From AC-69 sp050692435 (GTDB lineage Bacteria > Actinomycetota > UBA4738 > HRBIN12), in NCBI GenBank assembly GCA_050692435.1, contig JBOGVG010000103.1, positions 4,124-68,123 on the forward strand: a DNA stretch of 64,000 nt. Direction: 5' to 3'. The notes beneath the pieces are model-generated. The model had not been told where the DNA came from and made no database searches. It was given only the letters and a program-made list of their open reading frames with translations. The position numbers and the translations under genes were made by a program. Shown here piece after piece: positions 56,678 through 63,781 of this stretch; position 1 is the stretch's first letter; each line of letters begins with the position of its first letter.

Positions 56678-57190
56678 GTGTCCGGCTGGTGGGTGGCCGC
56701 CTTCGCAGTCCAATGGGTACTGGTCGTCGTCCTGTGCGTCGTGGTGGTGGCCCTGGCCAGGCAGGTGGGCGTCCTCCACCTGCGCCTCGGACCGCTGGGC
56801 GCGCTGGAGGTCGATGAGGAGGGGCCGCCCCTCGGCGAGCCCGCCCAGCCGGTGACCGCCAGCGGACCCGATGGCGTTCCGACCGTGCTCGGAGGCCCCG
56901 GTCTGGGGCGCCTCGTCATGTTCGTCTCGCCCACCTGTCCCCTCTGCGAGCAGGTCCTTCCCTCGGTGGCCGCCGCGGCAAGCCTCTCCGGCCTGGTCCC
57001 GCAGGTGGTGTCGGACCCTGCTGCCGAGCACGCCTGGGGGGTGCCGGGCGTTCCTTTCGTGGTGGTCCTGAACGAGGCGGGCGTTGTGCGGGCCAAAGGC
57101 ACCGTGAACAACCTCGAGCAGCTCGAGGGGCTGGTGGACACGGCCTCCCGCCGCGCGGCCGAGCGGATCTTGGGGGTACCCGCCGGCTGA
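56678..57190 (+). CDS. MauD-like thiol-disulfide oxidoreductase
   Basis: A 170-aa membrane-anchored thioredoxin-like protein resembling MauD of methylamine-utilisation clusters. The N-terminal helix WVLVVVLCVVVVALARQVGVLHLRLGPLGAL is the MauD signature segment; the redox site is SPTCPLCEQVLPSV (CxxC near residue 88) and the cis-Pro loop is GVPGVPFVVV. MauD helps form disulfides in the periplasmic light chain. GTG start at 56678. Its stop shares one base with the next ATG. Confidence 0.87.
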   Translation: MSGWWVAAFAVQWVLVVVLCVVVVALARQVGVLHLRLGPLGALEVDEEGPPLGEPAQPVTASGPDGVPTVLGGPGLGRLVMFVSPTCPLCEQVLPSVAAAASLSGLVPQVVSDPAAEHAWGVPGVPFVVVLNEAGVVRAKGTVNNLEQLEGLVDTASRRAAERILGVPAG

Positions 57191-57717
57191 TGGGCTCGGA
57201 TCTTGCCCGCGCCGAGGTCGAGCTGGCCCGCCGGACCAGCCGTCGCTCGTTCCTCGGCACGGTGGGCCGCGCGGTGGTGGCGTTGGCCGGTGGGCCGTTC
57301 GTGGCCGTGGCCCTCGCTCCGGAGCGGGCCGAGGCGCACCACATCTGCGGGCATATCTTCACGACGGGCTCCTGCCCTCACCCGTACGCGCCGCGCTCCC
57401 GGGTCGACGCGTACGGGTTCCCGGTGCATCCCAAGCACGGCTATCCCGTCGACGACGATGGGCGGATCTACACCGACATCCGGCAGCGCCGGCGGAAGGT
57501 CTGCCAGGCTCGGGTCCCCGATGAGTACCCGGGCGTGAAGGACCCGCGCTACGGGGGCGGGTGGAGCCGGTGCTGCGACGGCAGGGTCCGGCACATCCAG
57601 GACTGTTGCTCGAGCTCGCGGATCCGCATCAACGGCGATCCCTCTGTTCGAGGGTACTGCCCGAAGAACCTTCGGGTGTTCTGCATCACGTACCGGGAGC
57701 TGAACGTGGCGTGTTGA
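57190..57717 (+). CDS. Tat-exported cysteine-rich protein of Mau-like cluster
   Basis: A 175-aa protein with a twin-arginine signal (TSRRSFLGTVGRAVVALAGG, residues 17-36) and a mature domain from about residue 50 containing ten cysteines, including WSRCCDG, IQDCCSSS, GYCPKN, VFCIT and a terminal NVAC. Position between MauD-like and MauE-like genes and Tat export are shared with methylamine dehydrogenase light chains. However, only one Trp is present in the whole protein, while the TTQ cofactor needs two, and the sequence does not match MauA. I do not recognise its family. It is probably a disulfide-rich folded substrate of the cluster. Confidence 0.8.
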   Translation: MGSDLARAEVELARRTSRRSFLGTVGRAVVALAGGPFVAVALAPERAEAHHICGHIFTTGSCPHPYAPRSRVDAYGFPVHPKHGYPVDDDGRIYTDIRQRRRKVCQARVPDEYPGVKDPRYGGGWSRCCDGRVRHIQDCCSSSRIRINGDPSVRGYCPKNLRVFCITYRELNVAC

Positions 57718-57788
57718 CGGAGCCTGTGGCGATCGCCGTGGTCGTGGCGTCGCTCGTCGCGGGGGTGTCCACGCTCTTCGGCCCCTGA
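57711..57788 (+). CDS. Possible 25-aa membrane peptide
   Basis: A short frame (LTEPVAIAVVVASLVAGVSTLFGP) starting at GTG 57711 and overlapping the end of the preceding gene. It is entirely compatible with a single membrane helix and fills the only space between the Tat protein and the MauE-like gene. No clear Shine-Dalgarno; it may be spurious. Confidence 0.3.
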   Translation: MLTEPVAIAVVVASLVAGVSTLFGP

Positions 57789-57797
57789 GGGCTCTCG

Positions 57798-58934
57798 ATG
57801 GTGGAGACCATCACGCCCGTGGTGCACGGGGGACGAAGGGGAAGGTGGGCGGGAGACGTGGCGCTCCACGTGGCCGGCGCGACGCTTTCGGCCGCGGCGT
57901 TCGGGGCGATCCTGGGGGCGGCCGGGTCGGTCCTAGGGGCTCCATGGGGACGTGGGGGCCTGGTGGTCGTCGTCGTGGCCTCGGTGATCTACCTGCTGCG
58001 CGAGGCGGGGGTGGTACCGGTGCCCGTTCCCCAGCTCCGCCGTCAGGTGCCCGAGTGGTGGCGGGCCTTCTTCCCGGCCCCGGTGGCGTCGTTCCTGTAC
58101 GGGGCGGGCCTGGGGATCGGCTTCCTCACGTTCTTGCGACAAGGGACGCTGGTCGCCGTCGCCGCGGCCGCGGCTTCGTCGGGGAGGCCCGGTGTGGGAG
58201 CGTTGCTCGTCGCTCCATTCGGGGTCGCGCGGGGCCTGTCGGTGCTCGCGACGGCCCGGATCCGAGCGCCGGAGGAGGGGCGGGCGCTGATCGGACGCCT
58301 GGAGGCCGCGGCGTCGGCACCGGCGTGGCGGACCGCCCATGTCGCCGCCTTGGGCGCGATGACGGCGACGACGGCCTTCGCCGTGGCAGGCTCCGGGGCC
58401 GGCGTCCGGGTCGGAGCGGTGGCGGCTGGAGTGCTCGGCGCGGTGTTCGCCTGGTCCGCCGGGGGCAAGCTCCTGAGCCCGAGGGACTGGCGCCGGGCCC
58501 GCTCCGCCCACGGTCTGCGAGGCCCGCTCGACCAGTTCGCCGCGATCGGCGCACCGGTCGCGGAGGCCGGGGTCCTCGGGCTCGTCGTCGTCGGGTTGCA
58601 CCGAACGGCCGGCATCGCCGGTCTGCCCCTGCTACTCGTGTTCTCGCTCGCCGTCCTGCGGGCTCGGCGAAGGGCCGGGGACCTCGTTCCGTGTGGGTGC
58701 TTCGGAACGGTAAAGGCGCATGACTACCGGGTGCTGCTCCTTCGGAACGCGGTCCTGACCGTTGCCGCGGCGGTCGCCGCGGTCTGGGGGGTGGATAGCC
58801 CTCGGCTTCGGACTCCGGGGATCCCCACCGGCCCCGACGTTCTCCCCCTGGCCTTCGCCGTCGTCGGCCTGAGCGTGGCGGCGTGGACGATGGTGCGGTC
58901 GGTCCGATCCCTCGGCCGGCGGGGAGCTGCGTGA
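57798..58934 (+). CDS. MauE-like membrane protein with extra N-terminal membrane domain
   Basis: A 378-aa integral membrane protein. The C-terminal part (about residues 200-330: VFAWSAGGKLLSPRDWRRARSAHGL to DLVPCGCFGTVKAHDYRVLLLRNAVL) is a DoxX/MauE-type domain with the redox Cys pair PCGCFG. The N-terminal 190 residues hold four to five more helices and resemble CcdA/DsbD-type electron conduits only loosely. Usual MauE is about 170-190 aa, so this looks like a fusion. It likely supplies electrons or oxidising power to the MauD-like protein across the membrane. GAGGG lies about 6 nt before ATG. Confidence 0.8.
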   Translation: MVETITPVVHGGRRGRWAGDVALHVAGATLSAAAFGAILGAAGSVLGAPWGRGGLVVVVVASVIYLLREAGVVPVPVPQLRRQVPEWWRAFFPAPVASFLYGAGLGIGFLTFLRQGTLVAVAAAAASSGRPGVGALLVAPFGVARGLSVLATARIRAPEEGRALIGRLEAAASAPAWRTAHVAALGAMTATTAFAVAGSGAGVRVGAVAAGVLGAVFAWSAGGKLLSPRDWRRARSAHGLRGPLDQFAAIGAPVAEAGVLGLVVVGLHRTAGIAGLPLLLVFSLAVLRARRRAGDLVPCGCFGTVKAHDYRVLLLRNAVLTVAAAVAAVWGVDSPRLRTPGIPTGPDVLPLAFAVVGLSVAAWTMVRSVRSLGRRGAA

Positions 58935-59545
58935 AACGAGGGTTCCGCGGCGTCACGATGGTGGTCGCGGTGCTGGCGTCGATAGGGCTCTCCGCGATCA
59001 TCCCGGCCCTCGCCGCCCGGACGAACCTGGGCGATGCGAACGACAGCCCCGGGCCCCTGGACCTGCGGCACATTCGGTTCGACCAGGACGCCGGCCCGGC
59101 CTCATGGGCGCTGCACACGTTCGGCTCCTGGACCGTCGACGACATCCAGGACTCGGGCTTCGTGTTGGTGATCCTCGACACGCTGGGGAGCCCCGACGAG
59201 GACTACCTAGTTGTCGTCCGGTCCGACGGACCGAAGCTGGTCGGCCTGCTCCTCCGTCGGCGGACGGGCGGCCGGGACACCGAGATCGGCCGGGTCCGGG
59301 TGGCGAAGTCCGGAGCCGATGGGGTCACGATGACGGTGGACATGGGCAAGCTGAATTTCGGGCCGACGCGAACGTTGTACTTCTGGTGGGTACTCTCGCA
59401 GTTCACCGGGAAGGAATGTCCGCGGACCTGTCTGGACCGCGCGCCCGAGGAACGGGCCGTGCAGCAGAAGATCCCGAGCCCGTCGCCCACGCCCACCCCC
59501 TCACCCAGTCCCACCGACAGCCCCACGCCGTCGCCGAGCCCGTAA
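58931..59545 (+). CDS. Exported protein with Pro/Ser/Thr C-terminal tail
   Basis: A 204-aa secreted protein. A signal peptide (VTMVVAVLASIGLSAIIPALAA) is followed by a beta-rich domain of about 150 residues with one Cys pair (KECPRTCLDR) and a C-terminal tail of alternating P, S and T (about 27 residues), a wall- or surface-spanning type. I do not recognise the domain. GTG 58931 overlaps the MauE-like stop, so it is the last gene of the cluster. Confidence 0.78.
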   Translation: MKRGFRGVTMVVAVLASIGLSAIIPALAARTNLGDANDSPGPLDLRHIRFDQDAGPASWALHTFGSWTVDDIQDSGFVLVILDTLGSPDEDYLVVVRSDGPKLVGLLLRRRTGGRDTEIGRVRVAKSGADGVTMTVDMGKLNFGPTRTLYFWWVLSQFTGKECPRTCLDRAPEERAVQQKIPSPSPTPTPSPSPTDSPTPSPSP

Positions 59546-59583
59546 CCCGAAGGCGGGCGCCTCGGCGCCTATGATTGGGTGCC

Positions 59584-59621
59584 GGGGACGTAGCTCAGTC
59601 GGTAGAGCACCTGCTTTGCAA
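59584..59621 (+). pseudogene. 5' half of tRNA-Ala (TGC), cut at the anticodon loop
   Basis: The sequence has a normal tRNA-Ala 5' acceptor strand (GGGGACG), a D arm (GCTCAGTCGGTAGAGC), the 5' anticodon stem CCTGC and the loop TTTGCAA with anticodon TGC. It then changes to unrelated sequence: the expected GCAGG stem strand, T arm and 3' acceptor are missing and I find no matching 3' half downstream. It marks an integration scar or an assembly join. Confidence 0.85.
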
Positions 59622-60065
59622 CCGGAACAGCTCGAACGGTGTGCTGACCAGCGAAAACGCTCGGTCGGAGCGAGCGACACGGGCGCAGTTATCCGCTTAA
59701 TCTCATGCCGTTGTGGACCGAGTGGGAACGGGTCTCGCGAGCCGGCGGGACCATTCGGTTGACCCTGGGCAGTGAGCCTTACAGGAAAGATCTCTTCGTA
59801 ACCGAGGGCGTAGTGAGGCCCAGCGACGTCTACGCGGAGCGAAAGCGGCCGACTGCGACGGTCGGGAGTCGTGAGCACGATTCGTGTCGGTAGGAACTGG
59901 ACGGGAGGCAATGCTCCTCGGTCGGAGGCCGACGCCTTCCAGACGACGGCCTGTTGGTGGCTTTCGCTTGCGGCGCTCGGGGGTCTCGGTCTGAACGCCG
60001 TCTTCGCTGGTGGTGGGCTGAACTAGTTTGTCCTGAAGGAACTTGCGAGGAGAGGGGAGGAACAG
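59622..60065. other. Junction region, little coding signal
   Basis: A 444-bp stretch after the broken tRNA. Composition looks less GC-rich than the genes to the left. The only candidate gene is a 51-codon frame from GTG 59871 to 60026, ending in a hydrophobic helix (WWLSLAALGGLGLNAVF); it has GGGAG only 2 nt before the start, so support is weak. GGGGAGGAACAG at the end is the Shine-Dalgarno of the next gene. Confidence 0.4.
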
Positions 60066-60574
60066 ATGGCCCGTAAGATGCTGATTGCCGAGCAGTCCAT
60101 CGCGACCAACGGCGTCACTAGCGTGACGCCCTGGACGGAAGCACGCGATCGCTTCGCGGAGGCGAATAGGTACTGGCTAGCGACGGTGCGCCCAGACGGG
60201 AGACCACATATCATGCCGGTGTTCGGTGTCTGGGTGGGCGATGCTCTGTACTTCACAGCGGCCCGCACGAGCCGCAAGGCGAAGAACCTCGCGCTAAACG
60301 CCCGATGTGTGGTCGCGGCTGAGGTTCCCACCCTCGATGTGGTCGTCGAGGGCGAAGCCGTGAGGGTAAGCGACGAGGCGAAGCTCCATCTCGTGGCCGA
60401 CGCATACGCGTCCAAGTACGAGTGGCCCCTGACGGTGCGCGACGGCGCCTTCTTCGCGGAGTACGGAGCCCCCTCCGCCGGCTCGCCCCCGTACGACCCG
60501 TACGAGATGACGCCGGTGACGGGCTTCGGTCTCGGCATGGACGGCCATTCGGGGCCGCGCGTTGGAAATTCTAG
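60066..60574 (+). pseudogene. PPOX-fold flavoenzyme gene, frameshifted at 3' end
   Basis: Pyridoxamine 5'-phosphate oxidase-like domain of about 165 residues: YWLATVRPDGRPHIMPVFGVWVGDALYFTAARTSRKAKNL and DVVVEGEAVRVSDEAKLHLVADAYASKYEW are typical of the small PPOX/F420-associated group. Near 60545-60550 the frame slips: continuing in the next frame reads FGAARWKF then a TAG at 60572, the normal family C terminus. A one-base loss therefore removes the proper end and fuses the frame to the following LLM gene. GGGGAGGAACAG precedes the ATG. Confidence 0.75.
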
Positions 60575-60599
60575 ACGGGGTGCTCCCAGGCGACGAGCC

Positions 60600-61343
60600 A
60601 TGAAGCGCGGACTGTACTTGGCACCGTTCGACGAGTTGGCGGATCCGCGTCTCCTGGCCGAGCTCCCCAGGGTTGCTGAGTCCCGAGGTTGGGACGGCCT
60701 GTTCCTGTGGGATCGGATCGCGTATCCGCCCTCGGACCGCGCCGTGGCCGACCCATGGGTGGGACTCAGCGCCATCGCTTCCAAGACGGACAGCCTTCGT
60801 ATCGGGCCGATGATCACTCCGCTCTCGCGGAGGCGCGTCCAGAAGGTCGCACGGGAGACGGCCACGCTGGACCACCTGAGCAACGGGCGTCTGAAACTGG
60901 GCGTCGGGCTCGGCAACACCGACGATCTCAGGCCTTACGGAGAGGCCATCGATCCACTCGAGCGCGCGCGCCTGCTGGATGAGGGCTTGGAGCGGCTCAG
61001 TGGATTCTGGAACGGCGCATTCCGCCCCCTCCCGGTACAGCGCCCGCGGATCCCCGTCTGGGTCGCGGCGAACTGGCCCAATAGGGGCCCGGTCCGACGC
61101 GCGGCTCGATGGGACGGGTTGTTCCCGATCGATCTCCCCGGACCCGAGCAGCTCGCCGAACTCGCCGAAGCTCTTCGGCAGGAGCGTGCCGGGAGCGAGG
61201 ATCCCTTCGATCTCGTCGTCGAGGTGCCGCCCGGAGCCGACGCTCATGCGTGGGAGGCCGCTAGCGCGACATGGGTGCTCACGAGCATCGAGCCGCAGCC
61301 CCCGGAGCACGAGATACGTGGGGTGATCGAAGCTGGTCCCTGA
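60600..61343 (+). CDS. LLM class oxidoreductase
   Basis: Luciferase-like monooxygenase family protein of 247 aa, separate from the gene at 33.5 kb. Features: LPRVAESRGWDGLFLWDRI near residue 20, GPMITPLSRRRVQKVARETATLDHLSNGRLKLGVGLGN from about 64, PRIPVWVAANWPNRGPVRRAARWDGLFPI near 146. It is slightly short for the family (about 280-330 aa). The ATG at 60600 fits the family N terminus; the frame is open upstream only because the PPOX gene is frameshifted. Flavin or F420 use cannot be decided. Confidence 0.8.
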   Translation: MKRGLYLAPFDELADPRLLAELPRVAESRGWDGLFLWDRIAYPPSDRAVADPWVGLSAIASKTDSLRIGPMITPLSRRRVQKVARETATLDHLSNGRLKLGVGLGNTDDLRPYGEAIDPLERARLLDEGLERLSGFWNGAFRPLPVQRPRIPVWVAANWPNRGPVRRAARWDGLFPIDLPGPEQLAELAEALRQERAGSEDPFDLVVEVPPGADAHAWEAASATWVLTSIEPQPPEHEIRGVIEAGP

Positions 61344-61444
61344 CCGCAGGTCCACGAAGAGTCCCTATCGATCGAACATGAGCGCAGCAGCAGTGCCATG
61401 CTTGCAACGACCCCGATGTGGTGCCGAGAGGGTGGGTGCCATCC

Positions 61445-61878
61445 GTGACGGACGCGGATCACCAACAACATCCAGGCGACCCCGACCGTCTTGACGGGCT
61501 GCGGTGCGGGACGGTGCCGCAGACAAACACCGGCCCAGCGCAACCGACTACGACGCCGAGCTGCGGCTGCACAACGAGTGTTGCGCCGCGCCTGCCGGAT
61601 CCACCGCCATGAGCACGTCCTCGATATCGGATGTGGGACCGGGCAGACGACCCGTGATGCCGCCCGGATGGCGCTGGCAGGGAGTGCGCTCGGGGTCGAC
61701 ATCTCCGCGTCCGCCATTGAGCGCGCCCGCGAGCTCGCCCGGGCGGAACGGCTCCCGAAGTCACCTTCGACCAGGGCGATGCGCAGATCCACCCCTTTCT
61801 GCCGGGGCATTTCGTTCTCGCTATCAGCAGGTTCGGCACGATGTTCTTCGACGACCCCATTGCCGCGTTTGCCATCCT
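61445..61878 (+). pseudogene. Truncated, frameshifted SAM-dependent methyltransferase
   Basis: Methyltransferase pieces occur in order but in different frames: a start segment (TDADHQQHPGDPDRL), then YDAELRLHNE, then the SAM motif HVLDIGCGTGQTTRDAARMA with GVDISASAIERARELA, then VTFDQGDAQIHPFLPGHF and LAISRFGTMFFDDPIAAF. At least three frame changes are needed. The homology stops after the FFDD segment, where about half of a normal enzyme should follow. It is a decayed fragment, or the sequence here is error-prone. Confidence 0.75.
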
Positions 61879-61894
61879 TGAGGATGGCCTGCAC

Positions 61895-62140
61895 ATGGAT
61901 TGGGCATTCTTCGGCTTCGTCCTGGGCTCGGCGATCATCCTTCTCGGGCTCCTCGCGCTCACGGGCGCGATCGCGCTCGCTGGTCGCGAGAGCCACCGGT
62001 ACTCCGCGCTCATCCCGGCCGGGACCATGGCCGCCTTGATCTTCTACGTGGCCGCAGGCGGCATTCTGATGCTGGCCACCTGGCTCGCTGCAAGCGCGGT
62101 AGTCCTGGTCTTGCCCACGGGCACGGCTGCACAGACGTGA
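61895..62140 (+). CDS. Small three-helix membrane protein
   Basis: An 81-aa frame with three hydrophobic stretches (FFGFVLGSAIILLGLLALTGAIALA, AALIFYVAAGGILML, AASAVVLVLP). GAGGATGG lies about 10 nt upstream of ATG 61895. It is in the same frame as the last methyltransferase piece, apparently by chance. No family recognised. Confidence 0.5.
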   Translation: MDWAFFGFVLGSAIILLGLLALTGAIALAGRESHRYSALIPAGTMAALIFYVAAGGILMLATWLAASAVVLVLPTGTAAQT

Positions 62141-62163
62141 CGGTCGTGAGCGTGTCGACACCG

Positions 62164-62310
62164 TCGGGGCCCGCAGCCTGGCGCGACATCCCCGCCGTGT
62201 CAGGCGCCGATCGAGTTATCGATCCGGCCCTGCAACGTTGGATGGCGCAACGGGCGGGAGCGACGACGACGATGTTCGACGATACGAGCCGCGCCGGCGT
62301 CACACGACGG
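62164..62310 (+). pseudogene. C-terminal fragment of alpha/beta hydrolase
   Basis: The segment AWRDIPAVSGADRVIDPALQRWMAQRAGAT resembles the C-terminal part of alpha/beta hydrolases of the salicylate-esterase-like group, just before the catalytic His, which would follow in an SHAxM-type motif and is lost here. No N-terminal part with a nucleophile elbow is present upstream. It overlaps the end of the ridA gene on the other strand. Confidence 0.5.
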
Positions 62311-62689
62311 CGACGGCGTCGATCTCGACGAGGAACTCGGGGCCCAAGCCGGCGACGACGTGGACCGTGAGGGCCGGCGGTGGGTCGGCCGGGTTCCACG
62401 CCTGCTGGAAGGCGGCGACACCCTCGTCGAACGTGTGGCCGTCCACCACGGCGATGGTCCAGTGCACGATGTTCGCCAGGCTCGCTCCCTCGCTCTCGAG
62501 GATGGTCCCGAGGTTGCGGAACGCCTGGCTGGCCTGCTCCCCGACGGTGGGACCGACGACCTTGCCGTCGGCGTCGACGCCGTTCTGTCCGCCGACGTAG
62601 ATCGTCTTCGCCGGCTGTTCGACTACGACGGCCTGGCTGAAGGCCGGGCTGCGGTGGAGTCCCTCGGGGTTGATGTGCCGTGTGCTCAT
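62300..62689 (-). CDS. RidA/YjgF family protein
   Basis: A 129-aa RidA-superfamily protein. RINPEGLHRSPAFSQAV-like start (STRHINPEGLHRSPAFSQAVVV), IYVGGQNGVDADGKVVG near residue 33, EQASQAFRNLGTILESEGASLANIVHWTIAVVDG, and PALTVHVVAGLGPEFLVEIDAVAVV at the end. The usual catalytic Arg region near residue 105 reads PPALTVH without an Arg, so canonical imine deaminase activity is doubtful. GGAGGG precedes ATG 62689. It is divergent from an ABATE-like fragment. Confidence 0.87.
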   Translation of the reverse strand: MSTRHINPEGLHRSPAFSQAVVVEQPAKTIYVGGQNGVDADGKVVGPTVGEQASQAFRNLGTILESEGASLANIVHWTIAVVDGHTFDEGVAAFQQAWNPADPPPALTVHVVAGLGPEFLVEIDAVAVV

Positions 62690-62714
62690 GTGTCGCCCTC
62701 CTCTGGCGATGAGA

Positions 62715-62761
62715 CCAGTCATAGTGGTTTCGTGTGTGACACCGGTTGTAGTCGTTTCATG
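62715..62761. repeat. Direct repeat between ridA and ABATE-like fragment
   Basis: Two 20-bp copies (62715-62734 and 62742-62761) match at 15 of 20 positions with a 27-bp offset, sharing the core TAGTsGTTTC. They lie upstream of both divergent genes and the right copy covers the ABATE start codon. Probable operator pair. Confidence 0.55.
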
Positions 62762-62944
62762 CGAGCGAGCGCAACCGGACGGGTGCTGAACGACCCCCGG
62801 GGAAGGTCGTTCCGCTTTGACGCCGGCGCCGTCTGCCGGGACTTCGCCCACACGGGCGGCGAGGGCCGCTACGCGGTGTTCCATCGATGCTGCCGCCCGG
62901 TCTACCGAGTGGCCGATCCTGCGTGGCGAGCCTGCTGGACCTAG
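62759..62944 (+). pseudogene. N-terminal fragment of ABATE/CGNR zinc-finger regulator
   Basis: A 61-codon frame with GRSFRFDAGAVCRDFAHTGGEGRYAVF, the start of the ABATE domain found in CGNR zinc-finger transcription regulators (normally about 180-200 aa). After YAVF the sequence loses similarity and stops at 62942. Truncated or frameshifted. Divergent pairing with ridA and the intervening direct repeat suggest it was the local autoregulator. Confidence 0.55.
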
Positions 62945-63128
62945 CCTTCTGCGTCACGGAGCCAACCGTCGGGACTCCTGTCCCGCTCGAGGCACTGACT
63001 TGATCACCTGAGTGCACGATGAGCTCGCGGCGGGAGATCCCCATCGTTACCGGTTCGGCCGCTGTGTCGAGCCCGCCAGAGTCCCCGGTCAGTGACGAGC
63101 GGGGAGCGACGCTTCGCACGCGTTTCGG

Positions 63129-63302
63129 GTGAGCGAGGGATCCTGCGCGAACTGTGCGGGCGACGTGCAGGGCGGGATCGGGCGGCTGCCCGGGGTCAGG
63201 TCCGTGGATGTCCTGACCGCCGTCGGTCTCGTGGTGGTCGAGCACGACGAGCGAGCGCCGCGGCCGTCCGTCGCGAGGCGAGCCGCTGCGGTCTCGGCCT
63301 AG
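63129..63302 (+). CDS. Heavy-metal-associated (HMA) domain fragment
   Basis: A 57-codon frame from GTG 63129: SCANCAGDVQGGIGRLPGVRSVDVLTAVGLVVVEHDE has the CxxC metal site and the first beta-alpha-beta-beta part of an HMA domain as in copper chaperones and P1B-ATPases. The last strand and helix (usually about 25 more residues) are replaced by Arg/Ala-rich sequence, so it looks truncated. Confidence 0.5.
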   Translation: MSEGSCANCAGDVQGGIGRLPGVRSVDVLTAVGLVVVEHDERAPRPSVARRAAAVSA

Positions 63303-63781
63303 TCCCGGCGGAGACCCGGGCAGGACAGCGCCGCGGGCGCCCCTGGTGGCGACAGCTCCTGCCCGTGAGCGGAGACGGCACGTCGTCCCCTTTGTCCGTG
63401 CACCCGGGGGGATCCGAACGAAAGGGGCGACAACCCTCGTGTCTGCGACTCTGGGCGAGCCATCTCATCGAACGGATGTGACCATCTCGGAGACTCACCC
63501 AATCGACACCGAGTTGGGGAGCAGGCGTGGATGACGCGCGTGCTCATCACAGCGGAGGAAGTCAGAGGGTAGCAAGGGCAGACCTTTCAGTCGGTCACCG
63601 AAGCCTGGGGGTCGGTCTCCGGTCTAGAGAGAATTCGCCACCTGGCCTTGTGGCGACGCAACTCGGCCGGCCGGCACATCGCGACCGTCATCGTCGTTCA
63701 CGACTCCGGGCGGCTCTATCCCGAGGCGATCATCTTCACGACGACCGCGCCTTGGAAGTCAAGAATCGGGAATTACGTGTG
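63303..63781. other. No recognisable gene
   Basis: A 479-bp stretch with short open frames in several phases but no family similarity I can see, no RNA gene and no clear promoter. It is consistent with decayed sequence. Confidence 0.5.

Noticed and set aside
57190..57717. Methylamine dehydrogenase light chain (MauA) with TTQ cofactor
   Set aside because: The protein contains a single Trp, while TTQ needs two, and the Cys spacing does not match MauA.
59584..59621. Intron in the anticodon loop of tRNA-Ala
   Set aside because: No 3' exon (GCAGG stem, T arm, acceptor) was found downstream, and the 5' exon does not end in U as expected for a group I intron.
60066..61343. Genuine PPOX-LLM two-domain fusion protein
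   Set aside because: The correct PPOX C terminus and stop codon are present one frame away, and the LLM gene has its own ATG; the fusion comes from a one-base slip.
62757..63245. 162-codon minus-strand frame upstream of ridA
   Set aside because: No motif or codon pattern supports it; the opposite strand carries recognisable ABATE and HMA fragments.
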